Below the pieces are notes generated by a model. The model did no database searches. It saw only the letters and a program-made list of their open reading frames with translations, and was not told where the DNA came from. 64,000 bases of DNA, from the NCBI GenBank assembly GCA_963791575.1, contig CAWBSY010000008.1, positions 186,001-250,000 on the forward strand, in the 5' to 3' direction. Within the stretch, counting starts at the first letter, position 1. Every line of letters starts with the position of its first letter. Made by a program: the position numbers and the translations under genes. Positions 16,500-26,669 of the stretch are shown piece after piece. Origin of the DNA: JAOAPG01 sp963791575. Lineage in GTDB: Bacteria; Acidobacteriota; Terriglobia; Terriglobales; Acidobacteriaceae.

Positions 16500-16907
16500 A
16501 TGGCTTACAAAGAGACTTTCTGGATGGCGTGCGACTCTACTGAGCAACTGCGCGCGGAATATGGCCCCTTTCACACCCGTGGAGAAGCTGAGCGGGAAGC
16601 CCGCAAGCTCGGATTTGGATTTTTACTACGCTATGAGCACATGATCGGGGAAAAAGAAGACATTCAGGAGGTCCGCTGCATTTTCATTGAGCTGCCATCG
16701 GTGCCTGTATTGGTAAGAGCCAACCGCAAGCTGCATACCCGTTGCGCCAGTTGCGGAGAGAGTTCCGTCCATGATGAGTCCTGGCGCGCCGAAGTTTGGG
16801 CCGACATCCACGAATTCGAGCACTCCCGTCATCTTGTACGGCTTTTCGAGCAGACACGGGCGGAAGGCTTGAAGGAAATCGAAGACTGGCGCGACACCTG
16901 CGCTTGA
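16500..16907 (+). CDS. Conserved hypothetical protein, 135 aa
   Basis: I do not recognise a family. The product starts MAYKETFWMACDSTEQLRAE, has a helical stretch rich in charged residues (TRGEAEREARKLGFG), a CASCGES pair that may bind metal, and an Arg/Glu-rich helical C-terminus. No signal peptide or membrane helix is seen. The ATG at 16500 has GAGGTAGG immediately upstream. It converges with pgl, with four bases between the stops. Confidence 0.6.
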   Translation: MAYKETFWMACDSTEQLRAEYGPFHTRGEAEREARKLGFGFLLRYEHMIGEKEDIQEVRCIFIELPSVPVLVRANRKLHTRCASCGESSVHDESWRAEVWADIHEFEHSRHLVRLFEQTRAEGLKEIEDWRDTCA

Positions 16908-16911
16908 TGCT

Positions 16912-17664
16912 TTAAGGATGTTTTAGGGACGACAACTGGTTAGCCGCCGCACGATCCACAAGCCAAATCAATTCCCCATTTTTCGGGCGCACTTGCTGTG
17001 CTGGCAAACCGCTGTTTTTATTCTCGAGAACTTCGTGAAGTGCTGGAGCTTTGTCTTCGCCAGCTACAAGAAATGTCACACGTGCGGCGTTATTTAATAC
17101 AGGGTAGGTAAACGTGATGCGGTAGGTCTTGAACTTCTCCACCCAGTTTGCCACCACCAATCGTTTGTCTTCATGCAGGGCGGCGCTGTCAGGAAATAGC
17201 GACGCCGTATGTCCATCGGGTCCCATGCCAAGCAGGATTAAGTCAAAACGGGGTACTTCTCCTGGCCGAAGTTTGAAAAAGGTTTTGAGCGTTTCTTCAT
17301 AAGCTCTGGCTGCCGAATCGGCGTCTTTGCCTTCCGTGGGAACGCGAAACACGTTCTCCTTGGGTACGGGCACTTTGGAAAGCAGCGCCTCGTAGGCCAT
17401 GCGGTAGTTACTGTCGGGATGGTCGGGAGGCACATGCCGCTCATCTCCCCAAAAGAAATAAATCTTGTTCCACGGGAGTGAGGCAAACTTCTCGCCAGTA
17501 AGCAAATGGAACATTCCCTTTGGGGTCGAACCTCCGGAAAGCGCGACCGTGAATTTTCCTTGGGTTTGGACGGTCGCATTCGCAGCTTCAGCGAACTCGT
17601 CAGCGGCAGCTTGAAATAGCTCTGCCGGAGTTTCCAAAATGCGAATTTCTGCTTGATCCGGCAT
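16912..17664 (-). CDS. pgl: 6-Phosphogluconolactonase
   Basis: Hydrolyses 6-phosphogluconolactone to 6-phosphogluconate, the second step of the oxidative pentose phosphate pathway. It belongs to the SugarP_isomerase/DevB type: VALSGGSTPKGMFHLL, YFFWGDERHVPPDHPDSNY and LLGMGPDGHTASLFP are the classical signature motifs. Length (250) is normal. It is the last gene of the minus-strand operon and starts five bases after the glk stop. Confidence 0.95.
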   Translation of the reverse strand: MPDQAEIRILETPAELFQAAADEFAEAANATVQTQGKFTVALSGGSTPKGMFHLLTGEKFASLPWNKIYFFWGDERHVPPDHPDSNYRMAYEALLSKVPVPKENVFRVPTEGKDADSAARAYEETLKTFFKLRPGEVPRFDLILLGMGPDGHTASLFPDSAALHEDKRLVVANWVEKFKTYRITFTYPVLNNAARVTFLVAGEDKAPALHEVLENKNSGLPAQQVRPKNGELIWLVDRAAANQLSSLKHP

Positions 17665-17669
17665 AGTTA

Positions 17670-18653
17670 CTAAGCAACCGATCTCACAACGGCGCAGCGT
17701 GCGGCACCCAGCAGTGCCAAACTGTCGTTGGTGATGACGCTCACGGGCATACTCTCCATCAGGTGCTGCATGCGGCCTTTATCCAGGAACGCCTTCAGAA
17801 AGAGGGAACTGGTTAATTTCGGCAGCAGCTTGGGCGCGATGCCACCGGCCAGGAAAACTCCGCCCGTAGCCTTGTATTTGAGAGCAAGATTTCCGGCCTC
17901 CGCCCCATATACGGATATGAACAAATCGAGCGCGTGTTCGCTGAGAGGGCAGCTCCCGGAGAGTGCCGCTTTCGAGATGACGGCAGCGGGATCGGAATGC
18001 AGCATTTCCTCCAGCAGCCACCTGGGTTCAGTTCCCCGATTCGTGTCACGTAAAAAATGGTAGACGTTTACCAAGCCAGGTCCGGAAAGAATTCGTTCGT
18101 AACTTACGTGTCCGAAACGCGCATGCAAGTAACGAAAAAGCTCAACTTCCAAATCGTTTTGTGGCGCGAAATCCCCATGGCCTCCTTCAGAAGCGAACAC
18201 ATGATGATTCTCGCCGTCCCAGTACATGCCAGCTTCGCCAAGGCCAGTACCCGCCGCAATTACGGCCTGATTGCCTATGGGTTTACCCTTCACTTCGTTA
18301 AGGGCTACAACATCCGTCGGAGACAAAGCTCCGATACCCCAGGCGGTCGCTTCCAGATCATTGATCAGGAGAGCCTTTTTGATATTGAGTTCATTGGCCA
18401 GACGCTTGGACTCGATTACCCAAGGAAGGTTCGAGGTCTCGACCCGGCCATTCGTCACCGGGCCAGCAATTCCAAAGCAAGCCAAGGTGGGAGGCACCGG
18501 AGAAGCATCGACGAATTTCGTCACGATTTGATCCAGGCCGGCATATTCGCGGCTCGGAAAAACCGAAGCAGAAACCAGGCTATAGTGTCCATTTAGGACA
18601 TCGAAAAAGGCGAGTCTTGCGTGTGTGCCTCCGATGTCGCCGGCCAGAATCAT
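17670..18653 (-). CDS. glk: Glucokinase
   Basis: Phosphorylates glucose with ATP to glucose 6-phosphate, the substrate for both zwf and pgi in this operon. DIGGTHARLAFFD is the phosphate-binding loop, LINDLEATAWG and AAGTGLGEAGMYW hold the sugar and catalytic sites, and SEGGHGDFAPQNDLE fits the bacterial Glk family (327 residues). Its ATG overlaps the zwf stop by four bases, so translation is coupled. Confidence 0.95.
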   Translation of the reverse strand: MILAGDIGGTHARLAFFDVLNGHYSLVSASVFPSREYAGLDQIVTKFVDASPVPPTLACFGIAGPVTNGRVETSNLPWVIESKRLANELNIKKALLINDLEATAWGIGALSPTDVVALNEVKGKPIGNQAVIAAGTGLGEAGMYWDGENHHVFASEGGHGDFAPQNDLEVELFRYLHARFGHVSYERILSGPGLVNVYHFLRDTNRGTEPRWLLEEMLHSDPAAVISKAALSGSCPLSEHALDLFISVYGAEAGNLALKYKATGGVFLAGGIAPKLLPKLTSSLFLKAFLDKGRMQHLMESMPVSVITNDSLALLGAARCAVVRSVA

Positions 18654-20191
18654 TTCTCGAAATTCCTCCAGTGTCGTCCTTCGCGTTCTAACAAATCGTC
18701 AGCGTCTTTTGGTCCCCAAGTCCCTGCGGCATAATTCGGGAAATAGCGTGGTGGCAATGCCTTCCAGACATCAAGAACCGGGCTGACCACGCACCATCCT
18801 GCTTCGACCATGTCGGCTCGCTGAAAAAGAGTCGCGTCACCGATCATGCAATCGTGCAGCAGGCGCTCGTAGCCAGTGCTGGGCTGCGTTCCAAAGTAGT
18901 CTTGATACTCGAAGCTCATATCGACGGCGCCCAGGCGCATGGACGGTCCCGGGACTTTTGCAGCGAAACGAAGCGAAATTCCTTCTTCCGGTTGGATATG
19001 CACGACCAGTTGATTTGGCATCAGGGTTTCAACCGGAGTGTCTCGGAACAGAACAAATGGCGCACGACGAAATTGGATAACAATTTGCGTATGACGAGCA
19101 CCAAGGCGTTTTCCAGTTCGCAGATAAAACGGCACATCCGCCCATCGCCAGTTATCCATGGACAACTTCATCGCGACAAAGGTTTCAGTGCGTGAATCGG
19201 GTGGAACATCAGGTTCTTCGCGGTACCCAGGCACTCGTTCCCCTTCAACAATGCCCTCGCCATATTGGCCGCGTACTGTCTTAGTCAAAACATCTTCGGC
19301 TGTGAAAGGCTGGATGGCACGCAGAATCTTGTTCTGTTCATCGCGCACTGCGTCGGCCTGGAATGAAACCGGAGGTTCCATCGCCGTGAGGCTAATCAGC
19401 TGCATCATGTGGTTCGGCACCATGTCACGCAAGGCGCCGGCCTGATCGTAGTAACTTCCGCGCTGCTCAACCCCGACGGTTTCTGTGACCGAGATTTGCA
19501 CGTGGTCGATGTAGCGGCGATTCCAGATCGGTTCAAAGATGCCGTTAGCGAAACGTAGAGCCAAAATATTTTGGACGGTTTCTTTGCCGAGGTAATGATC
19601 GATGCGGTAGATCTGATTTTCTTTCGCAACGCTGAGCAACCGCTGATTAAGCGCCCGTGCGGATTCAAGATCGTGACCGAAAGGTTTTTCGATAATTACT
19701 CTGCGCCAGTGGTGTTCGTTTTGCTCCATCAATCCGACCGCGGCCAGGTTCTCGACCACGGGGCCGAAGTAATCCGCACTCGTCGCCAGGTAGTACAAAT
19801 GATTGCCTTGCGTGGAGTGTTCTGCGTCCACCTTTTCCAACGAATCTTTGAGCCGGGAATACAGATCCTTGTCGCCGAAGTTTCCGCGCAGATAGTACAT
19901 GCGCTTCAAAAACCATTCCCACAACTCGGGATCGACGCCGTCGCTCGCGAATCGTTTCATGTCGTCCGTGATTTTTTGGCGAAAAACTTCGTCCGACATT
20001 TCGGCGCGCGCGACTCCTACTACCGCAAACTCGCGCGATAGCAATTCGCTTTTTGCGAGATTGTAGAGAGCGGGAATCAACTTACGCCGGGTCAAATCGC
20101 CGGCAGCACCGAAGATAACCATGGTGCATGGGTCAGCAGGTCGGCCAGTTCGCAACTGTGGCGTTGCTGGCATTATTTCGGTATGGCCCAT
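18650..20191 (-). CDS. zwf: Glucose-6-phosphate 1-dehydrogenase
   Basis: Oxidises glucose 6-phosphate with NADP+ or NAD+ to 6-phosphogluconolactone. VIFGAAGDLTRRKLIPALYN is the Rossmann nucleotide motif, RIDHYLGKETVQN the active-site His-Lys substrate motif, and EKPFGHD lies between them. Length 513 is normal. The ATG at 20191 is preceded by GAGGAACGAG; a second Met at 20173 is less likely. There is a 61-base gap after gnd and a four-base overlap with glk. Confidence 0.96.
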   Translation of the reverse strand: MGHTEIMPATPQLRTGRPADPCTMVIFGAAGDLTRRKLIPALYNLAKSELLSREFAVVGVARAEMSDEVFRQKITDDMKRFASDGVDPELWEWFLKRMYYLRGNFGDKDLYSRLKDSLEKVDAEHSTQGNHLYYLATSADYFGPVVENLAAVGLMEQNEHHWRRVIIEKPFGHDLESARALNQRLLSVAKENQIYRIDHYLGKETVQNILALRFANGIFEPIWNRRYIDHVQISVTETVGVEQRGSYYDQAGALRDMVPNHMMQLISLTAMEPPVSFQADAVRDEQNKILRAIQPFTAEDVLTKTVRGQYGEGIVEGERVPGYREEPDVPPDSRTETFVAMKLSMDNWRWADVPFYLRTGKRLGARHTQIVIQFRRAPFVLFRDTPVETLMPNQLVVHIQPEEGISLRFAAKVPGPSMRLGAVDMSFEYQDYFGTQPSTGYERLLHDCMIGDATLFQRADMVEAGWCVVSPVLDVWKALPPRYFPNYAAGTWGPKDADDLLEREGRHWRNFEK

Positions 20192-20252
20192 CTCGTTCCT
20201 CAGTTGCTGTTTGTGAAACGCTTGTTTTTAATGTCGTTAAGCGTTATCGAAT

Positions 20253-21257
20253 TTATGCGCTCTTCTTCGCGTCTGGTTTTGAGGCCTTCAATTCTATGTG
20301 GCCGCCAAATTTTTGACGCATAGCCGATAACATCTTTTCTGCAAATGTGTGTTCCTGCCGGGATCGGAATCGCGTGAACAGTGCCGCCGACAGAACATCA
20401 ACTGGAACGGCTTCATCAATCGCTGCTTGAATGGTCCAGCGGCCTTCGCCGGAATCTTGCACGAAACCCGTATATTCAGACAGCGTCGGATTTTCCGCTA
20501 AAGCCATCGCAGTGAGATCCAGCAGCCACGAACTGACCACGCTGCCGCGTCGCCAAACCTCGGCGATATCTGCCAGATTTAAATCAAAGCGATGCTCTTC
20601 TGGAACTTCATTACTCTTGGCATTCTTAAAAATGTCGAAGCCCTCGGCATAGGCCTGCATAATTCCGTACTCGATGCCGTTGTGAACCATCTTGACAAAA
20701 TGGCCAGCACCGGAGGAACCACAATGGATGTATCCTTCTTCGGCTGTGCCCGACATCTTTTCACGTCCGGGTGTTCGTGGAATATCACCGCGGCCCGGAG
20801 CCAGAGTCTTGAAAATAGGATCGAGTTTCTGCACTGCTTCGTTCGGACCGCCAATCATCATGCAATATCCGCGATCGATGCCCCAGACGCCGCCGCTGGT
20901 TCCCACATCCACGTAGTGAATACCTTTTTCACGAAGCTGTTTGGCGCGCCGGACATCATCTTTGAAATAAGAATTGCCGCCGTCGATGAGAATGTCACCC
21001 GCCTCGAATTTGCTTGCGAGCGCCTGTACGGTTTTCTCGGTTGCATCGCCTGCAGGCACCATAAGCCAGGCGATGCGGGGCTTGGAGAGCTTACTAACGA
21101 AGTCGTCGAGAGAAGCCGACGCGATTGCGCCCTCGCCTTCCAGGTGCTTCACATTATCGACGGTCAGATCCGTTACCACCAGTTCGTGTCCGCCGCGCAT
21201 TAAGCGGCGTGTCATGTTGGCGCCCATCTTGCCGAGACCGACCATTCCTAAACGCAT
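20253..21257 (-). CDS. gnd: 6-Phosphogluconate dehydrogenase, short (decarboxylating) type
   Basis: Oxidatively decarboxylates 6-phosphogluconate to ribulose 5-phosphate. GLGKMGANMTRRLMRGGHEL is the nucleotide-binding start, DVGTSGGVWG and GAGHFVKMVHNGIEYG carry the catalytic Lys and His-Asn. At 334 residues it belongs to the short YqeC/GndA-like class, often NAD-preferring, rather than the 470-residue class. The C-terminus is a Lys-rich tail. It sits between pgi and zwf in the operon. Confidence 0.92.
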   Translation of the reverse strand: MRLGMVGLGKMGANMTRRLMRGGHELVVTDLTVDNVKHLEGEGAIASASLDDFVSKLSKPRIAWLMVPAGDATEKTVQALASKFEAGDILIDGGNSYFKDDVRRAKQLREKGIHYVDVGTSGGVWGIDRGYCMMIGGPNEAVQKLDPIFKTLAPGRGDIPRTPGREKMSGTAEEGYIHCGSSGAGHFVKMVHNGIEYGIMQAYAEGFDIFKNAKSNEVPEEHRFDLNLADIAEVWRRGSVVSSWLLDLTAMALAENPTLSEYTGFVQDSGEGRWTIQAAIDEAVPVDVLSAALFTRFRSRQEHTFAEKMLSAMRQKFGGHIELKASKPDAKKSA

Positions 21258-21341
21258 GCTTTACTCCTCGTTCATATTAAATCGTTTCTTTAGTGGGAGA
21301 ACAGTGCTTTCTTCATGTCACGTCCGGGAGTCAGAAGAACC

Positions 21342-23073
21342 TTACTTCAGTGCTTCCAGAACTGCCGCTTGCAACTCAGAAAGCCCCGTGGCGAGATCTT
21401 TTCCTAGATGCACCCGCAACGCCCGACGGCCACGCTCAATGAGTACCTGGAAATCGCCGCGCGCTTGCGCTGCTTTCACTATGCCAAAAGTATATTTCTG
21501 TCCGGGTACTGGCAGATCATTCGCGTCGTCACATGTAATTTGCAGGAACACACCCGAGTTCGGTCCGCCTTTATATGCCTGACCGGTGGAATGCAGAAAA
21601 CGAGGTCCGAATCCAAGGCACGTTGCATTGTGCTTGCTGTCCCGAACAGCGTGACGGATGTCCTGCAATCTCGCCTCGTGATCGGCATTCATCTCGACGT
21701 ACGCGAGTAGCGCGAAGTAATCGCCTTGGCCCAAGCGATTCAAATGCGCTTGCAAGAAGGCAGCAAGCGACTTCTCCTTGGCGGTTTTGGCGAGAGCGTC
21801 GGCATTTTTTGAGTCAGTGAAAAGTTTGGTCCCGCCGTTCTCAGTTTTGTCTTCAAAGAATGGCTGCTCCGCGGGAAGGGAACCCGTCTCTTCGTACTTC
21901 GAGGTGAGGTTGCGAGTTGCGATTTTGCTAGCCTCTACATCGGGCTGATTAAACGCGTTGATACCGACGAATAGATCCGGCTACTGCAGTTGCGATTTCC
22001 CAGCGAAAGAATTCCTGGCCGAGATCGTAGATGTCATCTACCGCGATTCGCACTACAGGATGCCCTGCTTTTTCGAGCGCATCCACCTTTGTGTCTTGAT
22101 TTGCGTCCGGTGCGGAGGTTTGTCGCAAGTACGCGAATATTCGGTCTTTACCATAGATCGTAGGAGGGCCAACTTCCTCGCGATCCACAGGAATGATGCC
22201 TTTGCCTTGCTTGCCAGTGGACTCGGCGATAAGTTGTTCAAGCCATGCACCCAGATCAAAAATCCCCGGAGAGGCGATAAACGTAATCTTGTCGCGGCCA
22301 CTCTTCGCAGCGCTTCCCAGGACGATCCCCAGCAATACGCCTGGATTATTTCTTACAGCCACCGCAGCACCGCATGCTTTTACCATTTGCTGAGTGCGGT
22401 CGAGAAACTTAGCGACGTTGAGGCCCATGGCCGCGGCAGGAACCATTCCGAAATTCGACAATGCAGAATAGCGTCCGCCGATACTTGGGACACCGTGAAA
22501 GACATGGCGGAATTTGTCCCGCTCGGCTACTTGCTGCAACTTTGAGCCGGGATCAGTAATCGCGATAAAGCGGCTTCCAGCGTTTTCCGCTCCGACAACT
22601 TCTTTGGCACGTTCGAAAAAGTACTGCTTATAAATATTGGGTTCGAGAGTCGTGCCTGATTTGCTCGAAACAATAAAAAGTGTCTTAGCGAGATTAACGC
22701 TTTTCTCGGCAGATTTAATCTGCGCGGGATCCGTCGAATCTAAAACATGAAGCTGCGGGAAGCCGGAGATGTGGCCAAAGGTCTTCTCCAATACCTCAGG
22801 GCAAAGACTGGAGCCTCCCATGCCCAGCAGAAGAATGTCACTGAAGTTCTCCCGCTTTACTTCTTCCGCGAAACGCTGCAGTTCGTTTATTTTCGCAATC
22901 TGTTCTTCGGTGATATTCAGCCATCCGAGCCAGTTTGCTTCATCAGTGCCAGTCCATAACGAGGCATCGCGCTGCCACAATCGTTCAACTTTTTTGCCGC
23001 GTTCCCAATCCTCAATTGCGCTTGCAACAGAGGTCTCCAGTTCCGGGGATAATTTATAGGTTTGCTGACTCAC
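21342..23073 (-). CDS. pgi: Glucose-6-phosphate isomerase (one frame break near 21975)
   Basis: Interconverts glucose 6-phosphate and fructose 6-phosphate. SDILLLGMGGSSLCPEVLEK, FIVSSKSGTTLEPN, GGRYSALSNFGMVP and AAKSGRDK are PGI family blocks. The first frame ends at 21949 in RRYQRV, while the next frame continues with VGINAFNQPDVEASKIATRN and the usual C-terminal half to 21342. One extra base in the CTATTCGTCGG stretch is inferred. The repaired length is about 576 residues, matching the PGI part of transaldolase-PGI fusions; here the two are separate genes. Its ATG overlaps the tal stop by four bases. Confidence 0.9.
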
Positions 23074-24242
23074 TTCGAAGCCGCCTTGCCAACCGTGTTC
23101 TTCTGTACGGCTTCAAGGAGCTTGTCAAAAGCGTCTGCAAACAATTTCACGCCGTCAACGGTCAGCTTGTCGGTGACCTCTTTCATCGAGATGCCGAGCT
23201 TCGGAAGCGTATCCATCACCTGTTTCGCTCCTTCAACATTTTCCGTCAGGCTTTGGCGTAATTTGCCGTGATCACGAAAGGCGTCGAACGTAGCAGGAGG
23301 AATTGTGTCCACAGTGTCTGGACCAATTAGTTCTTCGACGTACAAGACATCCCGGTATTTCGGATTCTTCGTGCTAGTGCTGGCCCACAGCACGCGTTGG
23401 GTCTGCGCTCCCTTGTCGGCGAGTTTCTTCCAACGATCGCCGCTGAAAATCTTCAAGTAGCTCTGATAGGCCAGCTTCGCATTGGAGATGGCGACTTTTC
23501 CTTCGACGCTCTTTAGCTGCTCCTGCTCGACCTGATCCTTTGATTCCTTAAGCCGTTTTTCGACGATGGCGTCTATAGCCGAATCGATGCGACTGACGAA
23601 GAAGCTGGCAACGCTGGCAACTCTGCTAAGATCGCCTCCACTCGCGGCGTGCTTCTCCAGGCCAGCGATGTAGGCTTCTGCGACTCGTTCGTAGACATCT
23701 TGCGAGAACAGCAACGTGACATTGATGTTGATGCCTTCGCTGATCAATTGTTGAAATGCGGGAATACCTTCTTTGGTGCCGGGAACTTTCACCATCAAGT
23801 TCTCGCGCCCCACAGCCTTCCATAATCGGCGCGCTTCTTCGAGCGTTGCTTGAGTATTGAGAGCGAGGCCAGGAGCGACTTCCAGGCTGACATATCCATC
23901 ATGCCGTTTAGAGCTGTCGTAAACCGGCCGCAGCAGATCGGCAGCGGCTTGGATGTCTTTGATCGCGAGCAATTCGAAGCGGCCCTTGGCGTCCAAGTCG
24001 GTTCGTGACTCGAGCGATTTCAATTGGTCGTCATAATCGTTGCCGGCTTCGATAGCTTTTTCGAAGATAGCCGGATTTGAAGTCATCCCGCGCAGCCCAT
24101 CTTCGTCTATGAGGCGTTTGAGTTCGCCGCTAGTGATCAGATTGCGACGGATGTAATCGAGCCATACTGACTGGCCGAACTTCAAAAGATCTTTCAGGGG
24201 ATTGGTAGCTTTGGCAGTATCAAGAACTCCAGTGGGTTGCAT
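23070..24242 (-). CDS. tal: Transaldolase
   Basis: Moves a dihydroxyacetone unit between sedoheptulose 7-phosphate and glyceraldehyde 3-phosphate. The 390-residue long-form transaldolase has WLDYIRRNLI, GLRGMTSNPAIFEKAI, the catalytic Lys in NLMVKVPGTKEG, and NINVTLLFSQDVYERVAEAY. In related bacteria this long form is often fused to PGI; here it overlaps pgi by four bases, an unfused version of the same arrangement. It starts 85 bases after the tkt stop. Confidence 0.95.
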   Translation of the reverse strand: MQPTGVLDTAKATNPLKDLLKFGQSVWLDYIRRNLITSGELKRLIDEDGLRGMTSNPAIFEKAIEAGNDYDDQLKSLESRTDLDAKGRFELLAIKDIQAAADLLRPVYDSSKRHDGYVSLEVAPGLALNTQATLEEARRLWKAVGRENLMVKVPGTKEGIPAFQQLISEGININVTLLFSQDVYERVAEAYIAGLEKHAASGGDLSRVASVASFFVSRIDSAIDAIVEKRLKESKDQVEQEQLKSVEGKVAISNAKLAYQSYLKIFSGDRWKKLADKGAQTQRVLWASTSTKNPKYRDVLYVEELIGPDTVDTIPPATFDAFRDHGKLRQSLTENVEGAKQVMDTLPKLGISMKEVTDKLTVDGVKLFADAFDKLLEAVQKNTVGKAASK

Positions 24243-24327
24243 AAATCCTCACTTTCAAAAATGCTTGTGGCTAAATGCCGGGAATCCGGAGATCTAAAAT
24301 CGACCGGATCGTCGTTAACGGCAACTA

Positions 24328-26421
24328 TCAATTCTGCGATTTTGATTCTGCAATCGATTGTTTTGCGGCTTCGACAATCTTGTCAGGCGCGAAGCCAAAT
24401 TTTTTCAACAAATCTTTCAGCGGCGCCGACGATCCGAAAGTGTGCATTCCGATCGTCTTGCCGGTCGGGCCCACGTACTGTGCCCAGCCAAAGGTTGCCG
24501 CCTGTTCGACCGAGACTCTGGCCTTCACTTGTGGCGGCAATACTTGATGCCTGTAAGATTCGTCCTGCTTTTCGAAAATTTCCCAGGAAGGCATACTGAC
24601 CACCCTGGCCTTGATTCCTTCCGCCTTGAGACTCTCATAAGCCTCGACGCACAACGACACTTCGCTGCCGGTCGACATAAGAATGACATCTGGTTTGCCG
24701 TCCGATGCGTCGGCAAGGATGTATGCGCCCTTAGCTACCCCGGACGCGGGCGCATATTTCGAGCGATCCAGTGTTGGTAGTGCCTGACGACTTAGCACCA
24801 GCGCGACGGGCTCGTGCTTCAGGTGCATGATCACTTTCCAAGCCTCGACAACTTCATTCGCATCGGCGGGCCGCATAACAATCAGACCAGGTACGGCACG
24901 CAAGGATGCCAACTGCTCCACCGGTTGATGCGTAGGCCCGTCTTCACCCAAACCAATTGAATCGTGCGTGTAGATAAATATTGAAGGAATTTCCATCAGA
25001 GCGGCCAAGCGAATTGTAGGCCGCATGTAATCGCTAAAGTTGAAGAATGTGCCCCCATAAGCTTTGAGCTTCGAGATCACCAAACCGTTTACAGCAGCGC
25101 CCATCGCGTGTTCGCGTACTCCAAAATGCAGGTTGCGCCCGTCGTAATGACCGGCTTGAAAATCCCCAGCTCCTGGAAATTTGAGAACCGCTTTCGTGGA
25201 AGTTGCCAGATCAGCCGAGCCGCCAACCAGCCACGGGATGTTTTCTCCAAGAAGGCTAAGGACTTTGCCCGAACTTTCGCGAGTTGCTATTCCCTTTGCG
25301 TCGGCAGGAAATGTCGGCAAATTCTTGTCCCAATCATTGGGGAGTTCGCGATCCTGCATCCTTTTGACCTGGTCAGCGAGATCAGGGAATTTCTTTTGAT
25401 ATTCCGCAAATAGCTTGTTCCAATCGGTCCGAAGGGCATGGCCGCGCTTGCCGATTCCTTCGCGGAAGTGCTCCTTCACTCCGTCCGGCACAAGGAATTG
25501 TTGATCTTCCGGCCAGCCGTAGAATTTCTTCACCAGCTTTACTTCGTCTTCGCCCAGCGCCTCGCCGTGAGCCGCACTCTTATCCTGTTTGTTGGGAGAC
25601 CCATAGCCGATATGGCTGTTCACCACGATGAGAGTGGGGCGATCGTTTGTCTGAAGGAAGTTATTGTAGGCTTTGGATAATTCATCCAGATTATTGGCAT
25701 CCGCAACATGAGTTACGTTCCATCCATAGGCTTCAAAACGTTTAGATACATCTTCGCTAAATGACCAATTCGCGGGACCGTCGAGGGTGACGTGGTTGTT
25801 GTCGTAAATCCAGCATAGATTGGGCAGCTTAAGATGGCCTGCGAGCGAGGCAGCCTCACTCGCCACTCCTTCCATCATGTCGCCATCACCGCACATAGCG
25901 TAAATGTTGTAATCAAAAATCTTAAAACCGGGGCGATTGTAGCGAGCAGCCAGCCACACCGCAGCCATCGCCATGCCCACACTATTTCCAACTCCCTGTC
26001 CAAGCGGCCCCGTTGTCGTTTCGACTCCGGACGTGAGACGGTACTCGGGATGTCCTGGCGTTTTGCTATCAATCTGGCGGAATTTTTTGAGGTCATCCAG
26101 AGTGAGCGCAAATCCGCTGGTGACTTCGTACTCTGGAGTTACAGCTCGTACTTCTGTTAGAAAAAGCAACGCATACAGCAGCATGGACGCGTGGCCGTTC
26201 GAAAGAACGAAGCGGTCGCGGTTAGGCCAGATAGGGTCGGCAGGATCGTAACGCAAAAATTGCTGCCACAGCGAATAGGCGACGGGAGCAAGTGCCATTG
26301 GAGCGCCAGGGTGCCCGGAGTTGGCTTTCTGTACTGCGTCAATCGCCAGAGTGCGAATAGTGTTGATGCTCAATGTTTCTATCTGCTTACCCGAGAGCAC
26401 AGTTTGTTCGGTCGTCGCCAT
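24328..26421 (-). CDS. tkt: Transketolase
   Basis: Thiamine-diphosphate enzyme that transfers two-carbon units between sugar phosphates in the non-oxidative pentose phosphate branch. ANSGHPGAPMALAPVAYSLW, GDGDMMEG (ThDP-binding GDG motif), GPLGQGVGNSVG, ThDP-contacting FNFSDYMRP and the late HDSIGLGEDGPTHQPVEQLA are all typical. Length 697 is normal. It is the first gene of the seven-gene operon. No clear promoter was identified in the 250 bases upstream. Confidence 0.96.
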   Translation of the reverse strand: MATTEQTVLSGKQIETLSINTIRTLAIDAVQKANSGHPGAPMALAPVAYSLWQQFLRYDPADPIWPNRDRFVLSNGHASMLLYALLFLTEVRAVTPEYEVTSGFALTLDDLKKFRQIDSKTPGHPEYRLTSGVETTTGPLGQGVGNSVGMAMAAVWLAARYNRPGFKIFDYNIYAMCGDGDMMEGVASEAASLAGHLKLPNLCWIYDNNHVTLDGPANWSFSEDVSKRFEAYGWNVTHVADANNLDELSKAYNNFLQTNDRPTLIVVNSHIGYGSPNKQDKSAAHGEALGEDEVKLVKKFYGWPEDQQFLVPDGVKEHFREGIGKRGHALRTDWNKLFAEYQKKFPDLADQVKRMQDRELPNDWDKNLPTFPADAKGIATRESSGKVLSLLGENIPWLVGGSADLATSTKAVLKFPGAGDFQAGHYDGRNLHFGVREHAMGAAVNGLVISKLKAYGGTFFNFSDYMRPTIRLAALMEIPSIFIYTHDSIGLGEDGPTHQPVEQLASLRAVPGLIVMRPADANEVVEAWKVIMHLKHEPVALVLSRQALPTLDRSKYAPASGVAKGAYILADASDGKPDVILMSTGSEVSLCVEAYESLKAEGIKARVVSMPSWEIFEKQDESYRHQVLPPQVKARVSVEQAATFGWAQYVGPTGKTIGMHTFGSSAPLKDLLKKFGFAPDKIVEAAKQSIAESKSQN

Positions 26422-26669
26422 AGATGGAACATCTCCTCACGGCAGCTTAGTCAAGTTGCAGGCAGGTTACTAAAGAACGTGGATCAACTCCCGCGCAACA
26501 TACCTATTCGCAGTTTACCAATTTCCAGGAACACCTGCTCTGCCGCCGAGGCTGGCGAATGAGAGAAGTCAGAATCATTCCATAATCATTCAGCTCTATG
26601 GATGATTTTGTCTTGTTAAGGATTCACAGCAGAAAAGATTTAATTGAAACAATCGGAAGCGTGGACAAA

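Noticed and set aside
18057..18596. 179-residue plus-strand ORF inside glk
   Set aside because: Antisense to a clear glucokinase with normal codon pattern; no homology features or ribosome site.
19571..20041. 156-residue plus-strand ORF inside zwf
   Set aside because: Antisense shadow of glucose-6-phosphate dehydrogenase.
20592..21203. 203-residue plus-strand ORF opposite gnd
   Set aside because: Antisense to the 6-phosphogluconate dehydrogenase, which accounts for the conserved codon pattern.
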